The notes under the pieces: generated by a model | Told to the model about the DNA's origin: nothing | The model's input: only the letters and a program-made list of their open reading frames with translations | Databases searched by the model: none | Part shown: one piece after another, positions 1 to 10,300 of the stretch | How the letters are laid out: every line of letters begins with the position of its first letter | How positions within the stretch are numbered: the stretch's first letter is position 1 | Assembly: GCA_016462905.1 (NCBI GenBank) | Contig: JAEMSI010000014.1 | Span: 1 to 42,324, forward strand | Direction of reading: 5' to 3' | Source: Polynucleobacter sp. | GTDB lineage: Bacteria > Pseudomonadota > Gammaproteobacteria > Burkholderiales > Burkholderiaceae | DNA: 42,324 nucleotides | Translations under genes and position numbers: made by a program

Positions 1-1691
1 AATCGTTCATCACGGTCTGCTGCGCGTCGATCTTCCCAAATTAAGTTTAGTTTTTTATCGTTTAAGGTAGCAAAAGCGCTGGCTGCTTTAGCGTTGTGGG
101 TTAGGATCAGGGGGCAATTGGCATCGTCTTTTAAGGGTAATTTTGTGAAGTAATTAAACGAAGCTAATTGGGCTAAACCTAAATTACTGCTATCAATGCA
201 AGCACTATTTTTTGGCACAGCCTGGACTAAACGTTCGGCTACATAGCGATAGGTTTTTGCATAATTAATCGTGGGTAACCATAATGTCATCAGCAAAACC
301 CACATTAAGGTGGTACCAGCCGCAGAAATAATCAAGCAACGCCAAATTACTTTAGGTGCCCGCGATGTCCGCCAGCGAACCACTAAGATCCATAAAATGG
401 TAATCACAAGCGCAATAAAAAAAGTAAAACCATTAAAACTAGACTGAAAACCGGGTAACAGGCGGGCAATATTGGCAGCAGTTGAGGCAGGGTACCCCGT
501 CGTTTTTGCCAGCCAGATGACCCAGATTGCAATACCGATGATGGTAAAACTAAGCATGCCTAACCAATCGATAAAACTAATTACACCGCGTCGTAATATG
601 GGCAAACTAAATACTGCAATCATCGCCATTGGTGGAATTAAAATAATCATGTCGAATTCATTGGCTTCGACTCGCAATAAAACATAAATAAATCCCGCAA
701 TTAACAAACTCAATGGAACGCATAAATGGGGTGCGCGCCAAGAACCCGATTCATCACGTAATACCCAGTGCACTATCGACACTAAGGCTAATGGCCATAC
801 TGGCCAGGCATATGCCCAGAAATTAATCCCTAAAAAACTCACTGAATTTAAATTAGGGAGAGCGTGAGTCGGTGGAAAATGTAACCATGCATCTAAGGCG
901 TTTTGTCTTAATTCATGGCTTAAGCCGAAGATGGACCAGAGGAGTGGCCAGAAAGCGAATCCAGCAGCTGCTAGAACAATCGACGTCATGCTCCAGCGGA
1001 AACGGAGTCTGACATTGCTAGCAATTACGCCAATGGCGGTTCCAGCAATAATCAGGGCGCTTAAGGTGAGATTGCTGGAGAGTGCCAGTATGGCTAGGCC
1101 AAGACCAGTCCATAAGCCACCTTGCCACGGCTTATCAAGACCGCGAACGGTGCCATATAAAACGATGCTGATGCCCATCAGTTGCGCCATCATCGGTGTG
1201 GTTTCATGGGTACGCTGTGCTAGACCAACGCACGCCAAGAAGATGAGCAGGGCGCCATCAGCCAAAGTCATCCCATATTCTTTTAAGCTGGGCTGACCAC
1301 CCAAGGCAAATTTCATCGGTTGCACTTCTTTGCGACGGCCTAATAAGTACGTGGCATACCAAATGGCTAGAGCAGAAGCAAAGAAACACAATGCGGCGTA
1401 TAACCTACTTGCATTGGCTTCACCAATCAATGGTCCAAACCAATTCATCAGTGTTGCGCCAATCCAATAGGGGAGCGGGGCACCTAAAGAAGTCTCACGC
1501 CCAGCTAAGTGGGGGATTAACCAATCTTGCCAAGCGCCTTGATGTAAATTCCACATCACACCCAGACCGATGGCGTCTTCATTCTTCCATGGGTCGCGAC
1601 CAAATAAGCCAGCTAAGCCGTATCCGATCGTGAGAGCAAAAATAACCAAGCGCGGAATTGCGGTTGTAGCAGCGGCGGTTAGTTTGACCAT
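1..1691 (-). CDS. ArnT/GT39-like membrane glycosyltransferase, 3' end cut by window
   Basis: The minus strand is open from an ATG at 1691 to the window edge, giving at least 563 codons without a stop. The product is very hydrophobic, with about ten or more predicted membrane segments. Its N-terminus, MVKLTAAATTAIPRLVIFAL, leads into a first segment followed by a loop reading GRDPWKNEDA. An acidic first periplasmic loop of this kind is typical of the GT-C fold (PMT/ArnT family), which moves sugars from a polyprenyl-phosphate carrier to lipid A or other surface acceptors. The last visible part is a soluble C-terminal domain. The acceptor and donor cannot be told from sequence. No clear Shine-Dalgarno precedes the ATG. 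The gene lies downstream of rpmE on the same strand but behind a strong terminator, so it probably has its own promoter. Family membership is fairly safe; ArnT function itself is not shown. Confidence 0.75.
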   Translation of the reverse strand, partial: MVKLTAAATTAIPRLVIFALTIGYGLAGLFGRDPWKNEDAIGLGVMWNLHQGAWQDWLIPHLAGRETSLGAPLPYWIGATLMNWFGPLIGEANASRLYAALCFFASALAIWYATYLLGRRKEVQPMKFALGGQPSLKEYGMTLADGALLIFLACVGLAQRTHETTPMMAQLMGISIVLYGTVRGLDKPWQGGLWTGLGLAILALSSNLTLSALIIAGTAIGVIASNVRLRFRWSMTSIVLAAAGFAFWPLLWSIFGLSHELRQNALDAWLHFPPTHALPNLNSVSFLGINFWAYAWPVWPLALVSIVHWVLRDESGSWRAPHLCVPLSLLIAGFIYVLLRVEANEFDMIILIPPMAMIAVFSLPILRRGVISFIDWLGMLSFTIIGIAIWVIWLAKTTGYPASTAANIARLLPGFQSSFNGFTFFIALVITILWILVVRWRTSRAPKVIWRCLIISAAGTTLMWVLLMTLWLPTINYAKTYRYVAERLVQAVPKNSACIDSSNLGLAQLASFNYFTKLPLKDDANCPLILTHNAKAASAFATLNDKKLNLIWEDRRAADRDER

Positions 1692-1741
1692 AAGTCGTTT
1701 ACGTAGAAGGTGTGTTTTAGTTCAAGCACTTCATTTCAATA

Positions 1742-1766
1742 AAAAAGGCAGCCACGCTGCCTTTTT
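1742..1766 (-). terminator. Rho-independent terminator after rpmE
   Basis: A perfect 11-bp inverted repeat (1742-1752 with 1756-1766) has a 3-base loop. The stem core is AAGGCAGC/GCTGCCTT and runs into T-tracts on both strands. It lies 35 bases beyond the rpmE stop, so it most likely ends the rpmE transcript. Its symmetry would let it work in the other direction too. Confidence 0.85.
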
Positions 1767-1800
1767 ATTATGAACCAGGGAGTAATCCCTCGAGATCAAA

Positions 1801-2190
1801 TTACTTTTTAGCCGCAGCCTTCTTCGCCGCAGGCTTAGTAGCAGCTTTAGCAGCAGGTTTGGCAGGCTCGTTCTTTTTAGCTTCAGCAGCTGCCGCTTTT
1901 TTAACAGCGGTTTTTTCTGCGCCATCGCCAGTCGCTTTTGCAGTCGCTTTTCCACCAAACTTTTGACGGAATTTTTCAACACGACCAGCCGTGTCGATAA
2001 TTTTTTGGGTGCCCGTAAAGAAGGGGTGGGATTCGGATGAAGTCTCGATCTTGGCTAAGGGATACTCCTTGCCATCTTCCCATTTGATGGTTTCTTTTGC
2101 GTTAATCGTCGAGCGGGTTTTAAAGCTAAAGTTGTTGGATACGTCAACAAAGACAACTTCGCGATATTCGGGGTGAATGCCAGGTTTCAT
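1801..2190 (-). CDS. rpmE2: 50S ribosomal protein L31 type B with a basic C-terminal tail
   Basis: This is a large-subunit ribosomal protein of 129 residues. Residues 1-85 match the type B L31 pattern: [16 protein letters not shown] at the start, a central [14 protein letters not shown], and [10 protein letters not shown] before the C-terminal helix. There is no cysteine anywhere, so the zinc-binding CxxC of the type A protein is absent. This is the form usually favoured under zinc limitation. Type B proteins are normally about 85-90 residues. Here a roughly 43-residue tail made almost only of Ala, Lys, Pro and Glu follows, resembling histone-H1-like tails. The start is fixed by a good SD-like AAAGGA upstream. 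The gene sits downstream of rho, with its own candidate promoter and a strong terminator. Confidence 0.93.
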   Translation of the reverse strand: MKPGIHPEYREVVFVDVSNNFSFKTRSTINAKETIKWEDGKEYPLAKIETSSESHPFFTGTQKIIDTAGRVEKFRQKFGGKATAKATGDGAEKTAVKKAAAAEAKKNEPAKPAAKAATKPAAKKAAAKK

Positions 2191-2290
2191 AAATGTCCTT
2201 TGATAGGTAGCCGTTTCGGTGCTTTTATGACTGCAACTACATCAATTAGCGCTGCCGAAATACTTGCCCAAGGTTAGTTGGAAAAACGAA

Positions 2291-2299
2291 ATTATGCCA
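2291..2299 (-). promoter_or_regulatory. Candidate extended -10 promoter for rpmE
   Basis: On the minus strand this reads TGGCATAAT, an extended -10 element (TGn plus CATAAT). It lies about 100 bases before the rpmE start and just after the hairpin that follows rho. No good -35 is visible. Inference only. Confidence 0.35.
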
Positions 2300-2308
2300 C
2301 AAAATCAA

Positions 2309-2328
2309 GGGGAAAGCACCTTCTCCCC
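2309..2328 (-). terminator. Possible terminator hairpin after rho
   Basis: On the minus strand GGGGAGA pairs with TTTCCCC (one G-T pair) around a 6-base loop, followed by TTGATTTT. It lies about 20 bases beyond the rho stop. The T-tract is interrupted, so termination strength is uncertain. Confidence 0.45.
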
Positions 2329-2347
2329 CCAACGGACTACCCTGAGA

Positions 2348-3610
2348 TTAGCCGCCGCGGCGCATTAATTCAAAGAATTCTGCATTATTTTTGGTTGATT
2401 TGAGCTTGTCGACGATAAAGTTCATTGCCTCAATTTCATCCATATCGGCAAGTAATTTGCGTAACACCCAGATTTTTTGGAGGTTTTCGGGTTTAACCAA
2501 GAGCTCCTCGCGACGCGTTCCTGACTTATTAAGATTGATGGCTGGGTATACGCGACGCTCGGCCAAACGACGCTCGAGGTGAACTTCCATATTACCGGTC
2601 CCCTTGAATTCTTCGTAAATCAAGTCGTCCATGCGACTACCGGTTTCAATTAAGGCGGTTGCCAAAATCGTGAGTGAGCCACCTTCTTCAATATTACGAG
2701 CGGCACCAAAGAAGCGTTTTGGTCTTTGTAGGGCATTGGCATCGACACCACCCGACAATACTTTGCCAGACGATGGAACCACCGTGTTGTAAGCGCGAGC
2801 CAAGCGGGTGATGGAGTCCAATAAAATAATCACATCTTTTTTCATCTCAACCAAGCGTTTGGCTTTTTCGATCACCATCTCGGCTACTTGAACGTGGCGC
2901 ACTGCAGGCTCATCAAAGGTGGATGCGACGACCTCACCACGAACGGAACGGGTCATCTCGGTCACTTCTTCAGGACGCTCATCGACTAACAAAACAATCA
3001 GGGTGGCATCGGGGAAGTTGCTGGAAATTGCGTGAGCCACATGTTGCATCATGACTGTCTTACCTGATTTGGGGGAAGACACAATCAGACCGCGTTGCCC
3101 AAAGCCGATAGGAGAAATCATGTCGATAATACGACCGGTTAAATTTTCTTCTGCTTTGATATCTCGCTCTAAGGTAATGGTGCGATTGGGATGCAGCGGC
3201 GTGAGGTTCTCAAACATAATCCGATTCTTGAGATCTTCTGGTGCTAGGCCATTGACTTTGTCGACTTTTACCAAAGCAAAGTAGCGTTCTCCTTCTTTAG
3301 GGGTGCGGACTTCGCCTTCAATACTATCGCCGGTATGTAAATTAAAACGACGGATTTGAGCGGGTGAAATATAAATATCGTCAGGCGATGCCATGTAAGA
3401 CGATTCAGGGGATCGTAAAAATCCAAAACCGTCTGGCAATACTTCTAGGACCCCATCGCCAAAAACCTGCTCGCCCGTTTTGGCGCGTTTTTTGAGAATC
3501 GCAAACATCAATTCTTGTTTGCGCATCCGTTGGGTATTTTCAATCTCGAGGCTAGCCGCCATCTCGAGTAGTTGGGAAACGTGGAGGACTTTTAGTTCTG
3601 TAAGTTGCAT
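2348..3610 (-). CDS. rho: Transcription termination factor Rho
   Basis: Rho is a hexameric RNA helicase that binds unstructured nascent RNA and uses ATP to release RNA polymerase. The 420-residue product has the usual bacterial length. An N-terminal helical region ([18 protein letters not shown]) is followed by the cold-shock-like primary RNA-binding domain ([18 protein letters not shown], residues 51-68). The ATPase core carries the Walker A SSPKSGKT (178-185, with K181 and K184), [10 protein letters not shown], the Walker B region [13 protein letters not shown], and the Q-loop segment [13 protein letters not shown]. The C-terminus ends in FFELMRRGG. The gene follows trxA on the same strand, the order also seen in E. 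coli, across a long leader. No clear SD precedes the ATG, which fits weak or regulated translation. Confidence 0.98.
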   Translation of the reverse strand: MQLTELKVLHVSQLLEMAASLEIENTQRMRKQELMFAILKKRAKTGEQVFGDGVLEVLPDGFGFLRSPESSYMASPDDIYISPAQIRRFNLHTGDSIEGEVRTPKEGERYFALVKVDKVNGLAPEDLKNRIMFENLTPLHPNRTITLERDIKAEENLTGRIIDMISPIGFGQRGLIVSSPKSGKTVMMQHVAHAISSNFPDATLIVLLVDERPEEVTEMTRSVRGEVVASTFDEPAVRHVQVAEMVIEKAKRLVEMKKDVIILLDSITRLARAYNTVVPSSGKVLSGGVDANALQRPKRFFGAARNIEEGGSLTILATALIETGSRMDDLIYEEFKGTGNMEVHLERRLAERRVYPAINLNKSGTRREELLVKPENLQKIWVLRKLLADMDEIEAMNFIVDKLKSTKNNAEFFELMRRGG

Positions 3611-3937
3611 GGTTTTAGGGCTTTGAGATTAAAAAATAGAGGATTGGAGAATTTAGGCTTAATCCAGAGTGGATTCGAGCGAGAGGTAAAAACAAATTTA
3701 AAGGGAATAAAAGGGGGTATTAGAAAAGGGGTTAGTTAAGCACAAGGAAATTGGAAGAGGTGGTTAGCGAAAGGTTGAAACTAGCTCGCTAACTCTTATT
3801 GAGATGAAATCTTACACTAAATAGCAATCTAAATGGAAAACGACCTTAAAAGTGTTGTTTTAGCTCAGACGGGCTCGGCTATTGAGCCTATTCAGAGCGA
3901 TGATGGTATTGATCTAGACTTACTTAGCCAAGTTGAA
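3611..3937 (-). promoter_or_regulatory. Long rho leader (trxA-rho intergenic region)
   Basis: There are 327 bases between the trxA stop and the rho ATG. An 8-bp inverted repeat GTTAGCGA/TCGCTAAC lies at 3763-3770 and 3786-3793 with a 15-base spacer. A smaller GGCTC/GAGCC hairpin lies nearer trxA. Rho is known to control its own synthesis through its leader in E. coli, so a long leader is expected, but the mechanism here is inferred. On the plus strand an open frame of 44 codons (3833-3967) overlaps the 3' end of trxA. It has no SD and I do not call it a gene. Confidence 0.5.
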
Positions 3938-4264
3938 TTACAGATTACTATCGATAAAAGCAGCTAATTGGGACTTCGCCATAGCGCCGACTTTTTGTGC
4001 TGCAACCGTACCATTTTTAAAGAGGATCAGGGTTGGGATGCCGCGAACATTAAATTGCATTGGAACAGTTTGGTTTTCATCCACATTCATCTTGGCAATT
4101 TGAATGCGATCACCATAATCCTTTGATAATTCTTCCAAAATAGGACCAATCATCTTGCACGGACCGCACCATTCAGCCCAAAAATCGAGTAAAACAGGTT
4201 TATCGGATTTCAGAACATCTTGCTCAAACGATGCGTCACTAACGTGTTTAATACCGGCACTCAT
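3938..4264 (-). CDS. trxA: Thioredoxin
   Basis: This is the general cytoplasmic disulfide reductase that donates electrons to ribonucleotide reductase and other targets. The 108-residue product has the active-site WCGPCK with C33 and C36 within FWAEWCGPCKMIGPILEEL. The cis-proline loop GIPTLILFKNG comes later, as in canonical Trx1. A longer frame reaches 4348, but the ATG at 4264 gives the family's usual length and N-terminus (MSAGIKHVSD). It is preceded by a good SD, AGAAGGAAT. It is divergent from the addB-like gene and upstream of rho. Confidence 0.97.
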   Translation of the reverse strand: MSAGIKHVSDASFEQDVLKSDKPVLLDFWAEWCGPCKMIGPILEELSKDYGDRIQIAKMNVDENQTVPMQFNVRGIPTLILFKNGTVAAQKVGAMAKSQLAAFIDSNL

Positions 4265-4348
4265 GGATATTCCTTCTCTATTTCGGGGGATGAAGTTTGA
4301 AACAAGACCTAATATTAGCAATAAGTGAATGATTTTACCGAAAACCAA

Positions 4349-7327
4349 ATGAGTGACTCTTTTTTAGGCACATGGCAGGCTGACCGAAAACCGGTTGAAT
4401 CCAGCGTGGCACCCAATCATCTGGCTTTGCTTAGTTTGTCTCAAGCGATTTGGGATATATGCCTGCAAACTCAGCAGAGACCCTTGGTACTGATGTCTAC
4501 AGCAGGATCAATTTCGGCTTTACGAATCGCTTTAGAGAAAAATCGCCCCAAACCCTTGCCGCCGAATTTAGTTTTTTTGCCTGAGGTTTGTAGTTTGAAG
4601 GATTGGTTGGATGCGGCACCCAATAGTTGGGGTATGCCGCGCGCTCACTCGTCATTGGATCGTTGGCTTGAAGCCTATGTCACGATTGCTGAGCATCCCC
4701 AATTAAAAACCTGGTTTGCTGCCGAGGGTGAAGGTGGTGCATGGGGTTTGGCTCAAGCAATTATCGATGCGTGTGATTTATTATCGAATCAAATTGCGCC
4801 GCAATTACAAACTGAATTGATGCGCTCTGAAGATGCATTATTGAATCTCTCTCGGGATGGCGCTGTTCAAATTGAAGCCTTATTACAAAAGGCAATTGAT
4901 CATGCTTATCCTGCTTTGGCGCAACAATTAGTCCATCGTGAAGCTCAGATTGTTTTGTTATTTTGGCGCTACTTAAATCATTCGCATGCCCCTGTATTTC
5001 GCAAGCAGTTGGCGCTGATTGCTCATTTAAACGCTTTATCGGCATCCTCAAATCATTCGCGGCCTTTAATCTGGATTTCAACGGCCGAGTCTAATCATGC
5101 TGAGCACGCGATTCAAGAGCAATTTTTACAGGCGTATGCACAATTGGCCCCAGTCATGCGAATCTCGATGGATTGGGATGCGATTGCCCTCTGGCCAGAA
5201 GCTTTAGAAGATAGCTCGAGTGATCCGCTTAGTGCAACCAAGATCATTCAGAGCAATATTGATAGTGTGAGTGCGAAGCAAGTCCATTTAATTAGCTCGA
5301 GTCATTTTGAAGAATTGGCATGGGAGGCGGCACGGCGCATTCAAGAACATGCGGCACAAGGTCGATCACGCATTGCCTTAGTCGCACAAGATCGTTTATT
5401 GGCGCGTCGCACGCGTGCGTTATTGGCTCGAGTGGGAAAGGCTTTCAATGTGCGGGATGAAACGGGTTGGAAGTTGTCGACCACCCGCGCGGCAGCGGCT
5501 TTCAATGCCTGGCTCGAGTTATTGCAAGAGCCTGCAGATGGGCCTAGCGCTGTTTTGCTCTTGGAATTTTTGAAAAATCCTTTTATTGATTTTGCAAGCG
5601 CATTCGCTCAGGGCGCGAAACCGGCTGATCAAAACCACGATTTGAGTTTTTATGTTGATTTAGTGTTGCAATTAGAAAATGCCTTAGTGCATGCCGAAGC
5701 AAAAGCGGGGTGGGCGAGTTTTCATTACGCTTTAGTCACTCCATACCAACGCGAGCGAAGCGAAAATAATTCAGATCAATTAGCACAGTTAGTTCAACTG
5801 GTTCGTGGGCGCCTGTATGCTTGGCAAGCGTCCCGAGTGCGTTGTTGCGACGCTTTCGAATTATTAAAAAAGGATTTAGATGCCTTTGGTATGACAAGGG
5901 GTTTTGAGAATGATGCTGCTGGTATTCAGTTATTAACTGTCTTAGATGAATTTGCTTTAGAGGGGTCGGCTTATCGTGATGTGGCCATGCCCTTACGGGA
6001 ATGGCTAGCCCTTGTAAAAGCTGTGATAGAAGAACAGGCTTATCAAGAAGAGGGTGAAATGGGTTTGGCGACCGTGAGTATTTTGCCCTTAAGTGCGATT
6101 CGCTTGAGGCAGTTTGATGCGCTTGTGATGGTCGGTTGTGATGAAAAACAATTGCCAGCGTATGCAGAGCCTCCCTTGTTTTTCTCCGAATTAGTTTGCG
6201 AAGCGATTGGCGCTAATACGATTGAGATGCAATTTAAGCAGCAAGCGCGTGATTTATCGCAATTATTGATGGCTTTTCCTCGGGTCGATTTCTTATATCT
6301 GAACCAAGGAGCGAGTGGCGAACGATTGCGTGCCTCCCCCTGGATTGAACGTCTACAGCAAGTTTTGCCCAGCTTGCAAGTCGTCTCGGTTAGCGCGCAA
6401 ACTAAAGAAACTTTAGCTCAGCCATTGACCATGGCAATTGCTCAACGCAATTCGAATTTACCTTTGCCGACGCAAATGAGCCCCAGTGCCTATCGAATTT
6501 TACGAAGTTGCCCCTATCGCTACTACGTACGGAGCTTATTGGGTTTGCGTGAGGTCAAAGGCTTAGAGGATGAATTTGATGCCTCTTTAGCAGGGATTCA
6601 TTTACACGCTATCTTACGGAGTGCTTTTCAGGCCCTAAAGAGTCAGGAATTGCACGACACCGCCTTAAAGAACGATCAGAAGCGGCGCGGCGACTTACTC
6701 AGCGAATTATTAATGCGTGAATCTGAAAAAGAATTTGCCAGTTTAATTATGGGAAATTCTCAGACTCTCGGTATTCTGCGCGATTGGCAGAAGCAAATAC
6801 CTAGTTTGGTGAGATGGCAATTGCAACGGGAGAGCGAAGGTTGGCGTTTTCACGATGGTGAGGTAGCGCTTGGCTTTGATTTTGAATTTACAGATCACAA
6901 TGCCATCCAGCATGTGATTCGCATTCAGGGGTATGCCGATCGGGTTGATATTGGCGATGATTCCAAGGTCGAGGTTTTGGATTACAAAAATCAGAATCTG
7001 GGGAAAATAAAAAAACGCGCCAGCGCTTTAGCAGATGACCCTCAATTAATTTTTTATGCCCATGCTTTTAACGCTGAACAAAAAATAGCTGGACATACCG
7101 TTCAAGAAGCATCTTGGGTAGCGCTGAAGGCGGATTTAAAAAAAGGAAACTCCAGTGATCGCAGTATCTCGATTGAAAATCTTGCCGAGCAAGAAAATGT
7201 AATTTGGCAGCAGGTGAGCGAGGATTTAAGTCGTGTTTGGTCGGGTCATGCCTTAAAGGCATTCGCACCCGATTCGGTTTGCCAGTATTGTGAAGCCCGT
7301 GGCATTTGTCGAAAGGGGATGTGGTGA
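4349..7327 (+). CDS. addB: AddB-like PD-(D/E)XK exonuclease/helicase subunit
   Basis: This is the likely partner of the helicase encoded next, forming an AddAB-type enzyme that resects double-strand breaks. The 992-residue protein has an N-terminal region related to inactive UvrD-like helicase domains, without an intact GxGKT Walker A. A C-terminal RecB-type nuclease domain follows. Nuclease motifs are GYADRVD (about residue 861) and LDYKNQN (about 877). Four cysteines fit the AddB iron-sulfur staple: one in RSCPYRYYVR (about 721) and three in CQYCEARGIC near the C-terminus. It matches the betaproteobacterial family annotated as probable DNA repair protein. A GTG at 4325 in the same frame would add eight residues; neither start has a strong SD. 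It overlaps the next gene by four bases. Confidence 0.88.
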   Translation: MSDSFLGTWQADRKPVESSVAPNHLALLSLSQAIWDICLQTQQRPLVLMSTAGSISALRIALEKNRPKPLPPNLVFLPEVCSLKDWLDAAPNSWGMPRAHSSLDRWLEAYVTIAEHPQLKTWFAAEGEGGAWGLAQAIIDACDLLSNQIAPQLQTELMRSEDALLNLSRDGAVQIEALLQKAIDHAYPALAQQLVHREAQIVLLFWRYLNHSHAPVFRKQLALIAHLNALSASSNHSRPLIWISTAESNHAEHAIQEQFLQAYAQLAPVMRISMDWDAIALWPEALEDSSSDPLSATKIIQSNIDSVSAKQVHLISSSHFEELAWEAARRIQEHAAQGRSRIALVAQDRLLARRTRALLARVGKAFNVRDETGWKLSTTRAAAAFNAWLELLQEPADGPSAVLLLEFLKNPFIDFASAFAQGAKPADQNHDLSFYVDLVLQLENALVHAEAKAGWASFHYALVTPYQRERSENNSDQLAQLVQLVRGRLYAWQASRVRCCDAFELLKKDLDAFGMTRGFENDAAGIQLLTVLDEFALEGSAYRDVAMPLREWLALVKAVIEEQAYQEEGEMGLATVSILPLSAIRLRQFDALVMVGCDEKQLPAYAEPPLFFSELVCEAIGANTIEMQFKQQARDLSQLLMAFPRVDFLYLNQGASGERLRASPWIERLQQVLPSLQVVSVSAQTKETLAQPLTMAIAQRNSNLPLPTQMSPSAYRILRSCPYRYYVRSLLGLREVKGLEDEFDASLAGIHLHAILRSAFQALKSQELHDTALKNDQKRRGDLLSELLMRESEKEFASLIMGNSQTLGILRDWQKQIPSLVRWQLQRESEGWRFHDGEVALGFDFEFTDHNAIQHVIRIQGYADRVDIGDDSKVEVLDYKNQNLGKIKKRASALADDPQLIFYAHAFNAEQKIAGHTVQEASWVALKADLKKGNSSDRSISIENLAEQENVIWQQVSEDLSRVWSGHALKAFAPDSVCQYCEARGICRKGMW

Positions 7328-10300
7328 GCGAGATTGCTTGCAGCCCTAAGCATTCGGTGGTTGTATCGGCCTGCGCTGGTAGCGGGAAAACGTGGCTTTT
7401 GGTAGCGCGTTTGGTGCGCTTACTGCTAGCCGATGTAAAGCCGCATGAAATTTTGGCTCTGACATTTACCCGTAAGGCCGCACAAGAAATGCGGACTCGC
7501 CTCTATGAGTTGCTAAAAGCGTGGTCGACGATGGATGATGCTCATTTATTAAAAGAGTTAAGCGCACGCGGTATGAATAACACAGAGGCTCAGGCACAGC
7601 TTGATTCAGCCCGCGCTTTATTTGAAAAATTACTTGCCAATCCCCGCAGTGTTGTAATTGATACCTTTCATGGTTGGTTTGGAAGGTTGCTTAGTGCCGC
7701 ACCCATATCACTTCATATTCAACACGGATTTAGTTTGCGCGAGGATGCGAAACGCCTTCAAGCCGAATGCCTAGAAGAGTGGTGGGGCAAACTACCCGAG
7801 TCTATTCAGGTTTACTATGAGGTGATATTAGATCAACTGGGAGCGTATTCAAGCAATGAATTTTTATTAGGGTCGAATAGTTTATTAAAGCAAAAGGGCG
7901 CTTGGTTCTTTTTTCTTGAGGATTGCAAAAGAAAAGGTACGACTCCGCTGCAGGTTTTAGAAAAGCGCTTGAGTTTATTGTCGATTCATAATCCCATCGC
8001 AGTTTTACTTCAAGCACCCAATGCCATCCATGATTTGCAATTCATGCGCCTCGCGCAGTTTTCTGGTGGACCTAAGGATCAGAAATTATTAGAGGATCTT
8101 GATCCTGCTTTATTGTATTTGGAATCACTCGATAGGCCAGTCGCAGATGATGATTTATTCGTATGCGATCGATTGCAGGACGTTTTTTTAATTAAAAGCG
8201 ATCCTCCTAAATCACGCGATGTGAATGACGCTGTAACAAAAACAGTCGGTCAATTTTTAAACTCCAGTGAAAATACGCAGGCTATTTCAGTTGAAGATTT
8301 TATTCTCTTTAAACAAACTTGGGCGAACGCGTGTTTAGATTATGTTGCATGGAAAACCGAGCGTAAGGCATTTGAATTAAATCGGGCGTGGTTTGCCATG
8401 AGCGATGCGATGATGGCTGAAATTAAGCGTGTGAAAACCTTAAAACGGGTACGCGATTTTGATGATCTGGAAATGGGCGTCGCTGAAATGATGGCCGATA
8501 GTAGCGTTGCGGCTTATTTGCAAGCCAGACTTGATGCGCGCTATAAGCATATCTTGATTGATGAGTTTCAAGACACCAATCCTTTGCAGTGGCAGATTTT
8601 GAAAACTTGGCTAGAAGCCTATGGCGAAGATAGCTCGCGACCCACCGTATTTATTGTGGGCGATCCAAAACAATCAATTTACCGTTTTCGACGCGCCGAT
8701 CCGCGCTTATTTAAAACTGCTGAATTATTTTTACAAACGCATTTTGCGGCACATAAAGAAACTAAAAAAGACACTCGCCGGAATTCGGCGGAAATAATTG
8801 ATTCCTTAAATCGAATTTTTCAATCTTCTGGTGTTCCGAGTGATTACGATTATGTTGAGCAAGGTACTTTGGTTCAGGCTCCCCCATTGCCCCCACCTCT
8901 ATCATCGCTCGAGACTTCAGCGGAGTGGGCTCATGGCGAGTTTTACCGTTTGCCTTTAATTGAGCGGAATGAGTCCGATCTGGCACCTCGCCAAGGTAAT
9001 GCGCTGGAGCAACCCTTAGTCGATTCCGAGCAAACCATTTCGATTCAACAGCGTTTACTGGAAGGTAAAGCGGTTGCCGAGTTAATTCAATATCTCATAC
9101 AAACTCGCTGGGTGATCGATGAAAAGCAAGAGGGCGGTTGGCGCAAGCCTGTACCCGGTGATTTTTTATTGCTGGTTAAGCGCAGACATTATCTACCCCA
9201 ATACGAACAGGCTTTACGCGAAGCGCATTTGCAATTCGATAGCCCACGTTTAGGTGGTCTATTAAATACGTTGGAGGTTGATGACTTAATCGCTTTGTTA
9301 ACGGTGCTGATGACGCCGACCCAAAATTTGGCCTTAGCGCAAGTTTTACGCTCCCCTTTGTTTAGTTTTAATGAAACTCAAATGCAAAAGTTAGCCGAAC
9401 TAGTTCAAAGTAATTTAGGCTATCGTTCTTGGTGGGATGTCTTAATTGATCCTATTCAAACCCAGGCAGATGAAGCCTTTTTATCAGCGGCTCGCCATTT
9501 AATTCGCTGGGCCAAACAGGCGCATCATTTACCGGTCCATGATTTATTGGATTTAATTTATTACGAAGGCGATATGCGCGCCCGTTATGCTGCCGCAGCC
9601 CAAGAACTCGATCGCCATCAAGTATTAGCCAATTTAAATGCGTTTTTAAAGTTAGCCTTAGATTTGGACGGCGGTCGCTATCCTAGCTTGAGTCGTTTTG
9701 TACGTCATTTAAACCAAATGAAACGAGGTGATGACGATGAGACCCCTAATGAAGGTAGTGCTGATTTTGACGACGAGGAGTTTCAGGAAGACGAGTTTGA
9801 TGGTGAATTGAATTATGGCGCAGAAGAGACTGCTGCAGAGCGCGCTAAGCGGGTCCGTTTATTAACGATTCACGGCGCCAAGGGACTGGAAGCTCCTTTT
9901 GTGATTGTTCTAGACGCTAATCATACGAAGCCCAAACCCTTTGGTCGCGGAGTTTTGTTGGATTGGGAGCCCGACCAAATTCATCCACAGCATATTTCGA
10001 TGTTTACCAAAATAACGCTAACGCAATCGTGTATAGATTTGCGAGATCGAGAGACTGAAATCGCTGAAAAAGAAAATTGGAATTTACTGTACGTTGCTTT
10101 AACGCGTGCTAAGCAAGGAGTATGGATTAGTGGGGTAAAAAATACCAGTAGCAAAAAGGATGGACTAGATGAGAACAGTTGGTATTCATCTATTTTGAAT
10201 GGCGACACTCCTGAATGGGATACCAGTCTCTTATCGTTTTCTAAGACAGAGGCTATGCAAGTTGTTGATCTGAATCAAAGCAAAATAAATAAAGCGAATA

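Noticed and set aside
1731-1982. Minus-strand frame of 83 codons overlapping rpmE
   Set aside because: It is the out-of-frame shadow of the Ala/Lys-rich rpmE tail and runs through the terminator.
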